Source: Welwitschia mirabilis (lineage: Eukaryota; Gnetophyta; Gnetopsida; Welwitschiales). Taken from it: a stretch of DNA of 63,636 nucleotides. The number at the start of each line of letters is the position of its first letter. Within the stretch, counting starts at the first letter, position 1. The DNA lies in the NCBI GenBank assembly GCA_051453625.1, contig JBOZIK010000001.1:155763129-155826764 (forward strand). The letters are read 5' to 3'. This document shows positions 38,201-50,600 of the stretch, in pieces. The notes beneath the pieces were generated by a model, which was not told where the DNA came from, ran no database searches, and worked only from the letters and a program-made list of their open reading frames with translations. The translations under genes and the position numbers were made by a program.

Positions 38201-41200
38201 TAAGGAGATGTTATGGCTACGTGGTTTTGTTGGTTGGTTGAGCAGTGGTCAACGGAGTTTATCTTGCACTATGACAGAGTGCTGCACATCTAGCAAAGAA
38301 TTCTGTTTATCATGCAAGAACTAAGCATATTGATGTTAAATATCATTTCATTAGGCAGAAGATCGAGAAACACTTGTTAGATATTTGGAAAATTCATACG
38401 CATGCAAATCATGCTGGTTTCCTGACATAGGTTGTTGATGGCACAAAGCAAAACGCATGTTGTATTGGAATTGGATTGGGGACATGATCTAGAAGCATGG
38501 GACTAGGCATCTCTTGGAGTTCCACAAGGCGTTGTTCTTGAAGACTTACCAAGTTTGTCTTCAAGTGGGAGAATGTTTGAAAAGTGAAGCCAAATTTGTC
38601 TTGTTTATATTGTAATGTTATGGTTTAACATTGACCCCCCTTTTTGTAATGTTGTAAAAGGAGGTTATGTTTTAACTCCTTGGGATATTTAAATAAAAGA
38701 AAAAAAAAGAAAAGAAAGGCAAAAGGGGAGGAAGTTTCTAGATTGTCTTGGCTTGAAACCCTAAACCTATTTAAAGGTTGCTTGGGGATTTGTTTTGAAT
38801 GGTGATTCTTTTGCACCTTGAATAAGATTAAGAGCTCTACTTTTTTCCTCCGGTTTTTCCCAAAAGTGTTTTCCATTTAGATCTATGTGTGTTGTCATTG
38901 TGCTCGTTGTTTCATTTTCTTTAGCACTAACATTCATCACACCTTATTGAATCGCACTCATGGCTAGACGATACTTGAGGATTGACATCTGGTGGTACAG
39001 AGTCATCATCATCTTTAAGGTGCTCTATTGGCATTTCTATAGATGGAGGGTCAAGCCTTTTTGAAGTTCGCAGATGTCATTTTTTTTGCTTATGTGTTGT
39101 TAAACATACTCTACCTCCCTTTGCAAGCATAACAAGTTGTAGTCTGACTGAGAATTTCACATGCAAGGTTCCACAAATTAGGCAAAGAGAACCCAAACTC
39201 ATCTCACCATGCACGTGAATTAAAAAAGCGTAAAATTATTAACAAAATTATAATTTACTCAATTTAGTATTTCACTAAAGTTAAACATTCAAAATTGGAA
39301 TAAAATTAATTATATTGTATATACCCAGTTGACGTGTCTTCCTTGATTCCATGGCATCTTTTGTAAATTTATCTAGTCACTGGTAATGAATTTTTGCAAC
39401 TCTTTATATAGTGTCACCTATTTGCGGCTTTTGGGTACAATTTCTTCGCCACCTCATGGAAATGCAGACAAATTTTAACATCATCTAAATTAAAATTTGG
39501 CTTATGGAAATTGGTTGGATTCAATAGATGAGCAACACCATCTATTGGCTTGTGGAGAGTATTGTTCCACCTTCGATCAGTTATGCCCTAAATGGGCAAA
39601 AATTCATCTTCCTCATTTTCACAGAACATATGCAATTTGGCATATGATTGTCAAGTACTCAAGAACCAAGAGTGACAAGTCTAAAAAGTTTCTAGATTTA
39701 TTTGCAAAAATTTTTTAATTTTATATATCGCATTCATTCCTAAATTTTAATTTACTTTTTGATACTGTCTTTAGCACCTTCCATTGCCTTGTAAACATAA
39801 TCGATGGACAGTTGATCATTGTCCATGAAGCGTAGTATGCAAATGAGAGGTTTTAAAGTCTATAAGAAAGTCACTTGGTTACTTGATTCCTAGTTTAAAA
39901 AAATTAGTGATTAATGAACTCATGTAATTGCAATATACTTTTCGCAACTTCTACCACGGTACTTCAAAATGGAAAATGACTTTCTTTCGCACAAGGTGTA
40001 ACATCCACACCTTATGTGCTTTTATGGAGTCGTAGAAAGTCATCTGTCCTTGTCTATGACAATGAGAAACACAAAACAATTGCAACTGATGGAAAATGCA
40101 CTGTCCAAATGCAAATTATGTAGTGTCCCACCCATTCCTTGGAAATGAACGTGAGCCTAAAGGTATCCTAGCTTCCAACAAACTCTGCAAAGACAAGAAA
40201 TGTAATCTAGTAGTGCTTGGTCTTGTAATTTCTTTTCCTTCGCTGTGCTTCAAGGAAAGGGCTTGAAGGATGCCATGGCCATCCTCTCACAATTCTTAAC
40301 AGCATCTTTAATCTCAAAAATCAACATAATAAACATTTTACAATTAAATTTAAAACACTATAAATTGTAAAATAAATACTTGATAAAATTTACCCTAGGA
40401 CCTTGCCTAAGTTACCCAATAGCAAATCTAGTGAATGTGCAGCACATGGTATTTGGAAGGCGTGAGGTTAATCCATGTCAAGCTCATGGCTAGATTTGAC
40501 ACATGTAGATGCATTGTTGGTAATGATCTGGACGAGATTGGATGGTCCAACCTCCTCAGCTACCTCTTCAATGATAGAGGTCATGAAAACTGCATTTCTC
40601 ATGGCATGTGTGACATCAACATTTAGCAAGATAGTAGTATGCTGCCACTACTAACTAATTAACAAATTTGTGCCTCCTTACATCTTTCCATCCACCTATG
40701 ATGATTGTGCATCCAATTCTTGATCATGCTTTCTTCTTGTGGTCGATAATGGCCTTCATTTCTGACAACAAAGAAATAAAGAAATCAATCACTTCGCAGT
40801 TTCACAAATTACAAGAAGTATTTAAAAAAAAGGAAAAAATGAAAAAGACAAATATCTCACTTTTGTTATCCAATAAATCCCATGAAGTTTTTCCTATGAA
40901 GCACTCACATATTTACCCTTCACGACAGAAGTAGCTTCCACCATGGCGTTATAATGTGGAGATGTTTCGACATTGAAAGGGATGCAATGTTGATAAAAGA
41001 AGTCTGCTACCTTTTTGTTAGCACAAGAAGAAATTGACATTCAAATGAGTCAATGACAAGATCAACAAGTGAAATGACTTTAATCAAGAAAAAAACAAGT
41101 TGCTTACCACTTTGAGGTATAGGCATAAAATACGATTGAATGCCAAATGAGGTTGCAAAAATCTTGCCTTTTCGTTGAAGAGGGCCAACGGTAGCATGTC

Positions 41201-41663
41201 TATCCTCCTTCTTTGGTTGAGTTGTGTCTATGAGCTCTTTAGTTGATCATAGGCAGTGGAACTACCAAATGCTTTTTGTGCCTCTTTTTCGTTTTTTTGG
41301 TGTTTGAAATTCTTCCAATTAGAATTGAGTAGGTAAATGTACTTGCCGAGAAGATGGGGGCATGGGATCACATCTCTCTAAGTAACTTGTGCAAGATGAA
41401 AGTTGAACCTGTTAATGCTACCATGGATATGACCATCACAAAGAGAACAATACACATTGCAATCTTTTGGTTTGATTGTGCGTTGGTTAGATTTTACATA
41501 TCTCCACAAATCATCTTTCTGTGAAGTAACAAATGCGTCTCACATAGTTTCTTGTTGCTGGTTAAGTCTTCCATGTTCGGCTTTTTAAATGTGAACCAAT
41601 CTTTTAGTCTTTAGTTTAGAGCTACCCGTGCTTTTTATCTTTGGTATCATTGAGCATGTGTGC

Positions 41664-41696
<33 letters not shown>

Positions 41697-44600
41697 GGAG
41701 GGAGAGAGAGAGGGAGGGAGGGAGGGATAGAGAGGGAGAGAGAGAGAGGTTTTCCATTGCTGCTTGAAGTTTAAACTTTGAAAGATTGCTTTACAAATCT
41801 GAAAACTGCAATACAGATCACTAATTTTGAGTTATATGTGCTTTTCATTTATTTAATAAAGCATTGCACAACCTCAAAATTGAGAGAAAAGCACAATAGA
41901 TCAATTTAAAATCAATTTTAAGTTGTGATGTGTGGAATGCTCGAAAGCCCTTGAACGAAAAGCCATAAAAATTTAAAACAAAAGATAAAAAACATTGTTT
42001 TCAATTTAAATCAAAATGAAAACAATAAGAATCATCTGTGGAATGATAGAAGAGTGAAAAAAATGTGTGAAACATGGAAAAAAAGGGAACTTACAGTCTT
42101 TATCCCTTGCTTGTTTTGTCAAGAGAAACTTGTTGTTAACACTGCTAGTGCTGCTATTGAAAGTGTGAAATGGAAACTACAACTTCCCAACCGTCTTATC
42201 CACTTCATGTAGGGCCCACATCACGTTATAAAGCTTTTTTAAATGAAGTCTTTCCCCTTAAACGACAGTGTCGTTTTGTTAATGTGTTTTTCATTGTCTT
42301 TTTCCTTTTGTTTTTCTTTTTCCCTCCTTTTCTTTAAAGCACCAATGAATCTGGTGGTCGTGGGCTCATGAGACTTGCCTTTTAGAGTTTTGAAGTCTAG
42401 AACCACAATGGCCTTCAAATCTGCAGCTCAGTGACGTTTTTGGGATTCACCACGAACCCTGCAACATTGGTTTGAGGAACTCTTCTTTCCCATAACTTGA
42501 CTGGAAGTTTGGAATGGGAGCCAGACCAAATCTTCTGAAAGTGTTGAAGGCTAATTGTGCCCTTCACTTCTATTTTGCAAGCCCTAGCTGTTTGGTAATA
42601 TAAAAGCTTGTCTTTCTCGCGGGGAACATATCTATGACGTGCATGTAATCAAAATGAAATCGTAAGAGGCACAGAGCGCCACAGCATAAACCTGATCGAG
42701 ACCTACTCACATCCTATTCAAGCAATTCGGCCAAGTAGGATATGAGTTTTTTTCCTTTCTTTTTTCTTTTTTGGTTTTGGTTTTTGCCCCACTAACTTGC
42801 AATTGTAGTCTACATTTGGAAGGCTAAAGATGAGGATTTCCCATCCTCCTAGGCAAAGGGCATGATTGACCCTTAGAGGCCAAACCAAGAAACCAACTCA
42901 CCTGCTTTCGTTTAGAGCATCACTCTGCTACCTTTTGAAAAATACCCTAAAACACCCATGCTGCATTAGAAATGTCAGACTTCCAAAACCAAAACCTTAG
43001 CTTTGCTGTGCATCGTAGTTTCACAATGAAGGCTTGTCATTGCTATATTATTATTGTAGAATATGGTTAGGATGGTCTAGATCCTTAACAAATTCATTGC
43101 TTGCTTTTCTCTTTTCCTACTCTAGTAGCATTAATGCTATATAAACATGTAATCCATTATCGTAGCGCATGAATATTTCTTTCTTAAGTACTTTTTCTAC
43201 CAGTTCATGCTTGCTTGAACACTTTCATAGGACCTCATCCTTTCAGTTGTTATTCACAGTATTGTGGTGAAGTTCATAGCTTGATCACATTGATTGCTGT
43301 AAATTCATTTGCTAAGGTGTTCCTCCAAGTTTTGCTTTTTGGAGAACATAGATTAATTCATTGGCAGAGCTCAGAAAGTAATCATCGAGCTTTTGGCTGT
43401 AGTTCAGTGGTTAAGGCTTTGTTTTTGCTTAATAGGGATTTCAGTTGAAATCCTTGGACTACGAGGTGGTACCAATGATGCTCTAAACTTGGCTTTGTAG
43501 GCACTGCTTTGTGCATTGTAAGGCCTATGACAGATAATAGGGGCACAATTGGGTGCTGTGTGGTGGGCCATGTAAAAAATGTACCAAATCACACAACAAG
43601 AGTTTACCACTTTGTCTTGGAAGTGGGCCTCTCTTTGGTATTTTTAAAAAACGGAAAAAGAAAAATAAAAAATTGTCACAAATGGCTTGTAAGTTGTTGG
43701 CTAAAAGCTAGGAGAAGTTAGGATTGTCAAGAAGATTCTTAGAGATCTTTCAAGAATATTTCATCTGATTGTCTTGGCCATAGAAGAGGCCAAAGATTTG
43801 TCAAAATGAAGCATGATAGAACTTGTGGCTAGTCCTAAGACCTAAGACCTATGAGCAAAGGATAGTTAACAAAGAATAGCTAAGCTCTCTAGATGCAAGT
43901 GAAAGTAGAAAAGGACAAATAATCATACATGTGAAGGCTTAACTTTAGTTAAAGGCAAAGGAGAAATGCTAAGCGAGAAAGGAAGGTTTATATCCAGAAA
44001 TTCCCAATGTGTAAAATTATGTGGTTATGGTCCTTAAAAATAAACAAATATGCAACAACTACAATGAAGATAAATGCTTTAAGAAGAAGAATGACAAAAA
44101 AGCCTTTACACACTTTGCAAAAGCTGAAGAAGGATAGTGACTTGGAATCAAGTCATACATCAACAAAGAAAAGTGATCTTTCTGTTAATGTGTGAAGCCA
44201 AATTTATTTATTTTGTAAGGTCCCTAATGTTATGTTTTGTATGTTGGTGCCCCTTTAATATTGTAAAAGGAGGTTTCTATTATAAAACCATCCTTAGGGG
44301 GCGTTAGGTAGAGATGGGACATTTATCAAGACAAGGATGGTACCTCTCTTTAGGGTTTTGGGTTGTAAGCCTAATTGGTTGTAACCTTTGGCCTATTTAA
44401 TGGTGGTGTGAGGGTTGTTTGTTAGTAAGAGAGAGAGTTGATAGAGTTCTGTGAGGCATTCTTGCCTGAAGCTTTTTGTTGGCTTGAAGCCTGTTATTGG
44501 CTTGTAATCTTTAAGAAGATAATAGTGCTTGTCTCACAGGTAGTGATGTTGCCTTGTTCTTTTGGTGTTCCCCTGATTTTCACTGTTATTTTTATGGTGT

Positions 44601-47600
44601 TTTGTTCATCCATTCTTCAACATTTTTGGTATTAAAATTCAAAGTTTTGTTTCTCAAATGATCACTTCCATTAGGAACGAAAGAGCCTACACTTCTTTTT
44701 CGACTATGATTTCTTTAGAAACTTTACTTGTACTTTTGCTACAATAAGTCATAATTTTCTCTTGCGTTTGGTCATAGAATATGCCTTTCAATCACTTGCT
44801 AGGATGCTATTGGATTCTTAACAATTTAAGAAAGTGTTGTCTATCAGTGTACGAGGGATCTAGTATTTTTCCTGTCTGTTTCTCAATGTGTATAATCATC
44901 ACCAATCCGTCTTGTTTTTGGGGAAATCATTTTCCTTTATTTTAAAGAATTTATGTGAATTAGTGATTTTTGTGATGATTTGACCTGATCTATGTGCTGA
45001 TTTTGATTTTTAGGGATGCTAATTTTTGTGACAATCTCAATTTTGATTACCATGGCAACAAATAATTCTTGTCAAAACTAAGTCCAATGATAGTGAATTT
45101 TTTATTGGAATTGGGTATAAGGATCATATTTTGGATATGGATTCTTTAGATTTTCCTCTAGACAAGGTTTTAGGTGCTCAATTTTTGATATTTATTATGT
45201 ACCTTGGATGAAAATTTGCTAAGCATTAGGCAACTACGTGGTGACTGGTATGAGATTAGATTTACTAAAGATAGTTATGAAATTACTGGCATCAGTGATG
45301 GTAGCTTCTTTGCTACCCTATCTAGAACTAGGAGTAACATCTACAAGTTAGGGATGAAGTGCAAAGTAAAATTAATCTTCTCAAGAATATAGATATGCAA
45401 TATAGCATGTTATGATTGGGAAACTTACGTTAAGTCCTTAGAATTGATGTATGAAAATGAGATTGTTAGGGTCATGCTAGTGCTCAAAATGCCTTTAGAG
45501 CGTCGTTTTGCAGCTTGTGAAATAGGTAAGTTTTCAAGATGACATTTCCTTCTTGAGATCTTTAGATTTAAGGTTGGTTAGTTCCAGTCCACATGGATTT
45601 CTGCTTCTACCTTTGTTTGCGAGTGATGGACTTCAATTTTTTGTGTTCAGTTCTTATGGTGTGTGGTTTGGCTTGTGGTTCTACCCATGTATTAAAGGTG
45701 CACTGAACATGTGCTTTAACATCATGGGTACAAATCACAAGCAAGTCCTTGACATTTGTTGGCTAGCTTTTAGGCTATTAAGTGCCAAACATAGGCTTTC
45801 ATTCAGGCAAGCAAACTAGTGATCTGGGTGAGCACAATACAATTTCCTATGACATAACTTCTTGCAAAAAAGTTTGTGTGGACCAGTGTAATCACTTAGT
45901 AGCAGGAAGAACAAGCTTTTTGTTAAAGCAAATCTGGACTAGAAGTTTGAAGGAGAAGCTTGTTTAACAAGGATCTGCATTTACATTGAGTCTTGTCATG
46001 TTGGAGTTAGTGAAGCCAAATATTTATATGTAGTATTGTGAAATGCTTTTATATCTTTATGAAGTCATATTATGATCTAAAGTCATTTTGTTGTGTCTAG
46101 GTGGGGACATTTTGTGTATTTGCACTTGTTTGTGCGTTTTTGAAGCTAATACACATTGGCCTGCTTTCTCGTGGATGTTTCTTTGCACATCAAGTTTTTA
46201 GCCATGTAAATAGAGTGTTCATCTTCTTGATCCTTTCCTTTTACAACTGTATTAGCACTGTTTTCACTTTTTATCTTATTGAAAACCTGTTATAGCAGAT
46301 CTGGATTTAACCCATTTATTCAAGGCGCACCCAGGTGTGGGCTTCAGCATGTTAGGTATGAATTATAAGTGAAACATGGACACTTTGGTTGTTAGCTTCT
46401 AGGTTGATAGGGGCCACCAATGAATTCACATTTGACTGAGCGAACCAGCAGCCTTGGTTAGTGTGGTATGGTTTTCCATTAAAATATTTTGTTAAAAAAA
46501 TTGAATTTAATCATGTAGGGCGGGCTTTGAAGCATCCAAATACTTTTCTAGTAAGGTCTTCATCGCGTGGTGTTTGGAAAGTGACCTTTCTTTTACAGTT
46601 TTGTTTATTTTCCTGTTATTTTAATGTTGATAGTTAGAGTCCTTATTATGTGATAGTCACTTTTTGTAATGTAATGGAAGACTGGAAGTCATGTCAATGT
46701 TATTGAGGGTTTTAACCCTAGATAAAATCTATTCACATGGGTATTGGAGGAGAGGAAAGGCATCAAGATAAAAGAAAGCAAGGGTTTTGCAAGCTCGTTT
46801 TGGATTTCTTGTGTGGTTGCTACAGCTGTGTTTGTAATGCCTTGTTAAATGCTATCAAGAATTGCTTTGTTGGGCCCATTGCTATCACACCAAAAGCCAC
46901 CACTAGGGTAGAAATAAAAACTCACAACTAAACCCATTTGTTAGGGCAGGCATGGAGGGCATCTACATGACAATCTTCCCCTTAATCCATGTGCTGAGTG
47001 CTAACATTGGCTTAGAGGCACTGGGAGATTTCAACCTCAGGCCAAGCTAAAAATATGGCTCTAATACTAATTGTTGGCCTCAGTAGCATTAGACCAGAGC
47101 TACTACTAAGGGAACCAGAATCCACAAGTAAACCCGCTTTTTGGGCTGCGTGTGGGGGCCTCATAGCCAACAAGCTTGTGTCCATTGGTGTCTTCTAGGA
47201 TTTAAGAGAGCTCTGCACTATTCCTAAGGAGATATTGTTGAAAGGGCCCAAACGTTTTAAAGTTTTGTGTTCCTTTTGCTTTTGCGCTGCTGTCTTTACT
47301 GCTTCTATTGTCATGGAAAATGTCATTGCGTTTAACGTTGACATGCGAGTTTCCCTTCTCTGCATTGCCTTCTATCTCCTCAACGTCCACTCTAAAATTT
47401 TCCATCTCTAAACATCTTCTTCTTTAGCAATGTCGATAGTGCTTTCTCCTATATCCTATTCTCCCTTTCTCTTTTCCCCTTTTCCAATGACACTTAGTAG
47501 TGCACATCAATAGTGCACCAGGAAGGTGTACATCACATCTTTTTTACTGTGGTGCATTCTGATTTTAATTTGTTGAATGATTCACAAAGATTATTAGCAT

Positions 47601-50600
47601 AGGAATGCCTCTTCTCCATTGAATTTGTCTTCTGTTTTGTTGTCTGAAGTGTCACTGCCTTTGGTAGCTAAAAACTGAAATGTTAATAGTGAAAGTGTGT
47701 TGCACTGAGCTTGCATTACTTTCTCTTCTTCTTCAAAAAATCCAATGTTAACAGTTTCATGGTAAATTCACCAGAGATAATTCCTTGCTAGCTGCTACAT
47801 GCTCTGAAACTTTGTTTTACTGTGTTTAATGATTTTGAAAGGTTTGATGGTATTGCTTCCATGTTGGGGAAAAAATAGTTCCTATCACAACCAAAGAGTT
47901 TATTATTCCTTATCGTCCTCAAATAACTGATGTCAGTGTGTTGGAGAACTTACTCTGGCTCTTCCTAATACATTTCCTATTTTTAATACGAATCTGGGGG
48001 ATTCTGCTTTTTTGGAAATGAATTCCAAATTTGTTCCTTCTCGTTGATCCATAAATACCTTACAGCTTTCCTTGTCACTTAATATGTCCTTTCTGTTTGT
48101 TGCCATTTTCACAGAATCCATTACCATTATTCAGCCACTGTCTGTTACTTTTCAGCCTTCTTCTGCTTTCATTTTGTTGTCCATACCATCTGCCATAAAT
48201 TCCAGCAATTGTGCGCATGTGACAAGACTTTCTATCTGTTGTGCATATTCCCCATTATCTTGTTCTGTTACTGTTCCTTCCTCCTTACCATTTTTTATTG
48301 ATTCTTTGTCAAGCATACTCACTGTTCACAACATTTCCAGCAACTCTCTCTTCCAATTTTGTTGTTTCTACCCATTTTTCCTTACCTGTTCCTACTGCAA
48401 TTTCTAATCTCTTGCTGCCAATGTTTTGTTCTCCAGTAGACAGTAGCCTTTCCTTCAATATTCCAGACAGCAAAACAACCTTCTTTGGCTATCGACGATC
48501 AATCTCTCGCAAGTTTCCCTCCTTTTTGAAACCAAGATGGAAACCAATGGCCAACTATAAGGAAATTTCAAAGGATGCAGTTTATTTGCTCAGAACCCTT
48601 CCTGGCAACAGTTGATTGGACACCTGTCACCAGTAGTATCAAATGTTGGAAAATGATGTCAATTGCAGCATAACCAGACAGATAAAGAAGACAGCTAATC
48701 CTTCCAGGCAATCAGAGGGATCAACATCTATGTTTCCTGTAGCTAATTCCAACTAGCAAATTTCTAAAAACAATCTTGAGTTGCATGGCACTACTCATAG
48801 AGTGGGGACGGGACTCTGGAGAACAAACCTACTCAATCTTGATGAGGCAATCCATTTTCTGGTGTGGATTAAGGCTATGGAAGAAGAATTGATACGTTCA
48901 CCAAAAATGAGACATGGGAACCTCTCCCAGTTCTGGCCTATAAGCGAACCATTGGGTTTAAATTAGTTTTCCGAATTAAACCCAATCAATTTAATTAGAT
49001 TTACAAGAAAGTCTTATTGTCAAAGGTTACTTGCACCATCAAGACTGAGGTTTCACAGCCAGCTTTGTACCTCAGACTATGTCTCATGGCTGAAAAGAGC
49101 ATTATACAGACTTCAGCAACCAAGTAGATATACACATTAATGCTAAGGGGTGGCAAGATTGGCATATCTAATCTATGCACTAACTTGAGGCAACACTTGA
49201 TGCTTTTATTCTTGTTTGTTTATCTATAGATGATGCTTTTATTCTTGTTTGTTTATCTGTAGATGACATCATTTTCTGAGTACGTTTTAGACATCAGACA
49301 ACTAATTCAGAAAAGATACGTAAAGTGAATTGGAAATGTCTGATATGGTTATTTTGACTTATTTTTTTGGTCTCTATGCAACACAGACATCAAGCTGTAT
49401 TACTATTTTACAATCTCAATTTCTTGTCCAAATTCTAAAAACATTTGGTATGGCTTATTGCAATCCTAGTTACATTCCACTTCCCCTTGGTATTACTGAG
49501 ATTGATGAATCTTGGGGTTTACAGCCAATTGTGTGCAGATCAGTATTTTGAAGTTTGATGTTGCTACGTAATGCACAACCTGATCTTTATCTCTCTGGAA
49601 ATTACCTTTCTTGATTTGTGCAAGATCTGCATGAATCTCATTGAAAAGTAGAGAAATCAGTTCTACAAGATGGGAAGGTTCTCAACATTTTGGTCTAATG
49701 TAATGTGCAAGTGATAGAAACATCCTTGAAGTGCTGTATTAATGCAGATTTGGTTGTAAACCTGATGAATGAAACTTTCTGGTTTTGTTTCCTTTTTGTC
49801 TTCTGCCTAATTTCATGGTTACCGAGAAATTGAGTACATTATACCTTTAGATGTGGAGTATCGCAGTGTACTTTCTTTCAAGAGGTCTTTAGTGAGCTTG
49901 GAGTTAGAATACCAAAAGCTAGTACAATCTGTTGTGACAGTAATAATGCGATATCAATGTCAGAAAATCTAGTTCAGCACAGGCGATCCAAAGATATAGG
50001 TATATGGCATTACTATCTGTATGAATCAGTGAAGCAGAACTTTGTGAAGCTAGCCTACTGCAACACTAAAAAATGAATTGCAGATATTTTACTAATGTTC
50101 TTGGGAAGGATAAATTTGAAACCTTGTGTTAGGAGCATGGCATTCAGGGACTTTCAATCAAGATGGTGAATGAAATGAATTCATTTCTTGACCCTTCCTA
50201 AATTACTCTTTGGCAGAGTCTTTGATGGAATTAGTTTCATGCTAATTAATCTGTTATTGTAAAGCCTAAATAATGCTAGATTGCTCTACAGTTATTCTAG
50301 CATAAAGTTAGGATACATCTTGACCCTTACCAGTCTTATTCCTTGATTTTCTCTTTCCCTAATTAAGCAACATGAGTGATACATAAGCATGTGGGGCCCC
50401 TTCAACTAGGTAAACCTTTCTGCTAAAGGCTACAGGTGAAGTGAATGCCCTCCCTGTGAACCGCTATTCGTTTGCCTAAGACTCCATAGCATTGGCTCCT
50501 AAAGCCATGCCAACTAGTACTGGTCGTTGTTATATAACTGCCGTGTTGGTTGTTGTTATATGGCGCCGGTGTTGGTATTGATCTCGGCACACCCACTCCT

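Larger units (their letters stand above)
33944..38939 (+). mobile_element. Ty1/copia element B (Tork/TNT1-like), both LTRs
   Basis: 5' LTR 33944-34312, primer site at 34315 (TGGTATCAAAGGAAGG), gag, protease, integrase, RT, RNase H, purine tract CAAGTGGGAGAA at 38562 and 3' LTR 38574 to about 38939. Total about 5.0 kb, the normal size for the lineage. The coding region is broken by many stops and frameshifts, and integrase has lost its catalytic Glu. The LTRs differ at many positions and the 3' LTR has a small deletion near its end, so the insertion is old. I could not find a clean target-site duplication. Confidence 0.92.

Noticed and set aside
43391-43465. Functional tRNA gene
   Set aside because: Boxes A and B are present but the acceptor stem and anticodon arm do not pair; called a SINE candidate instead.
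48072-48615. Ser-rich overlapping open frames as a gene
   Set aside because: Two frames are open by base composition only; position suggests decayed copia linker.
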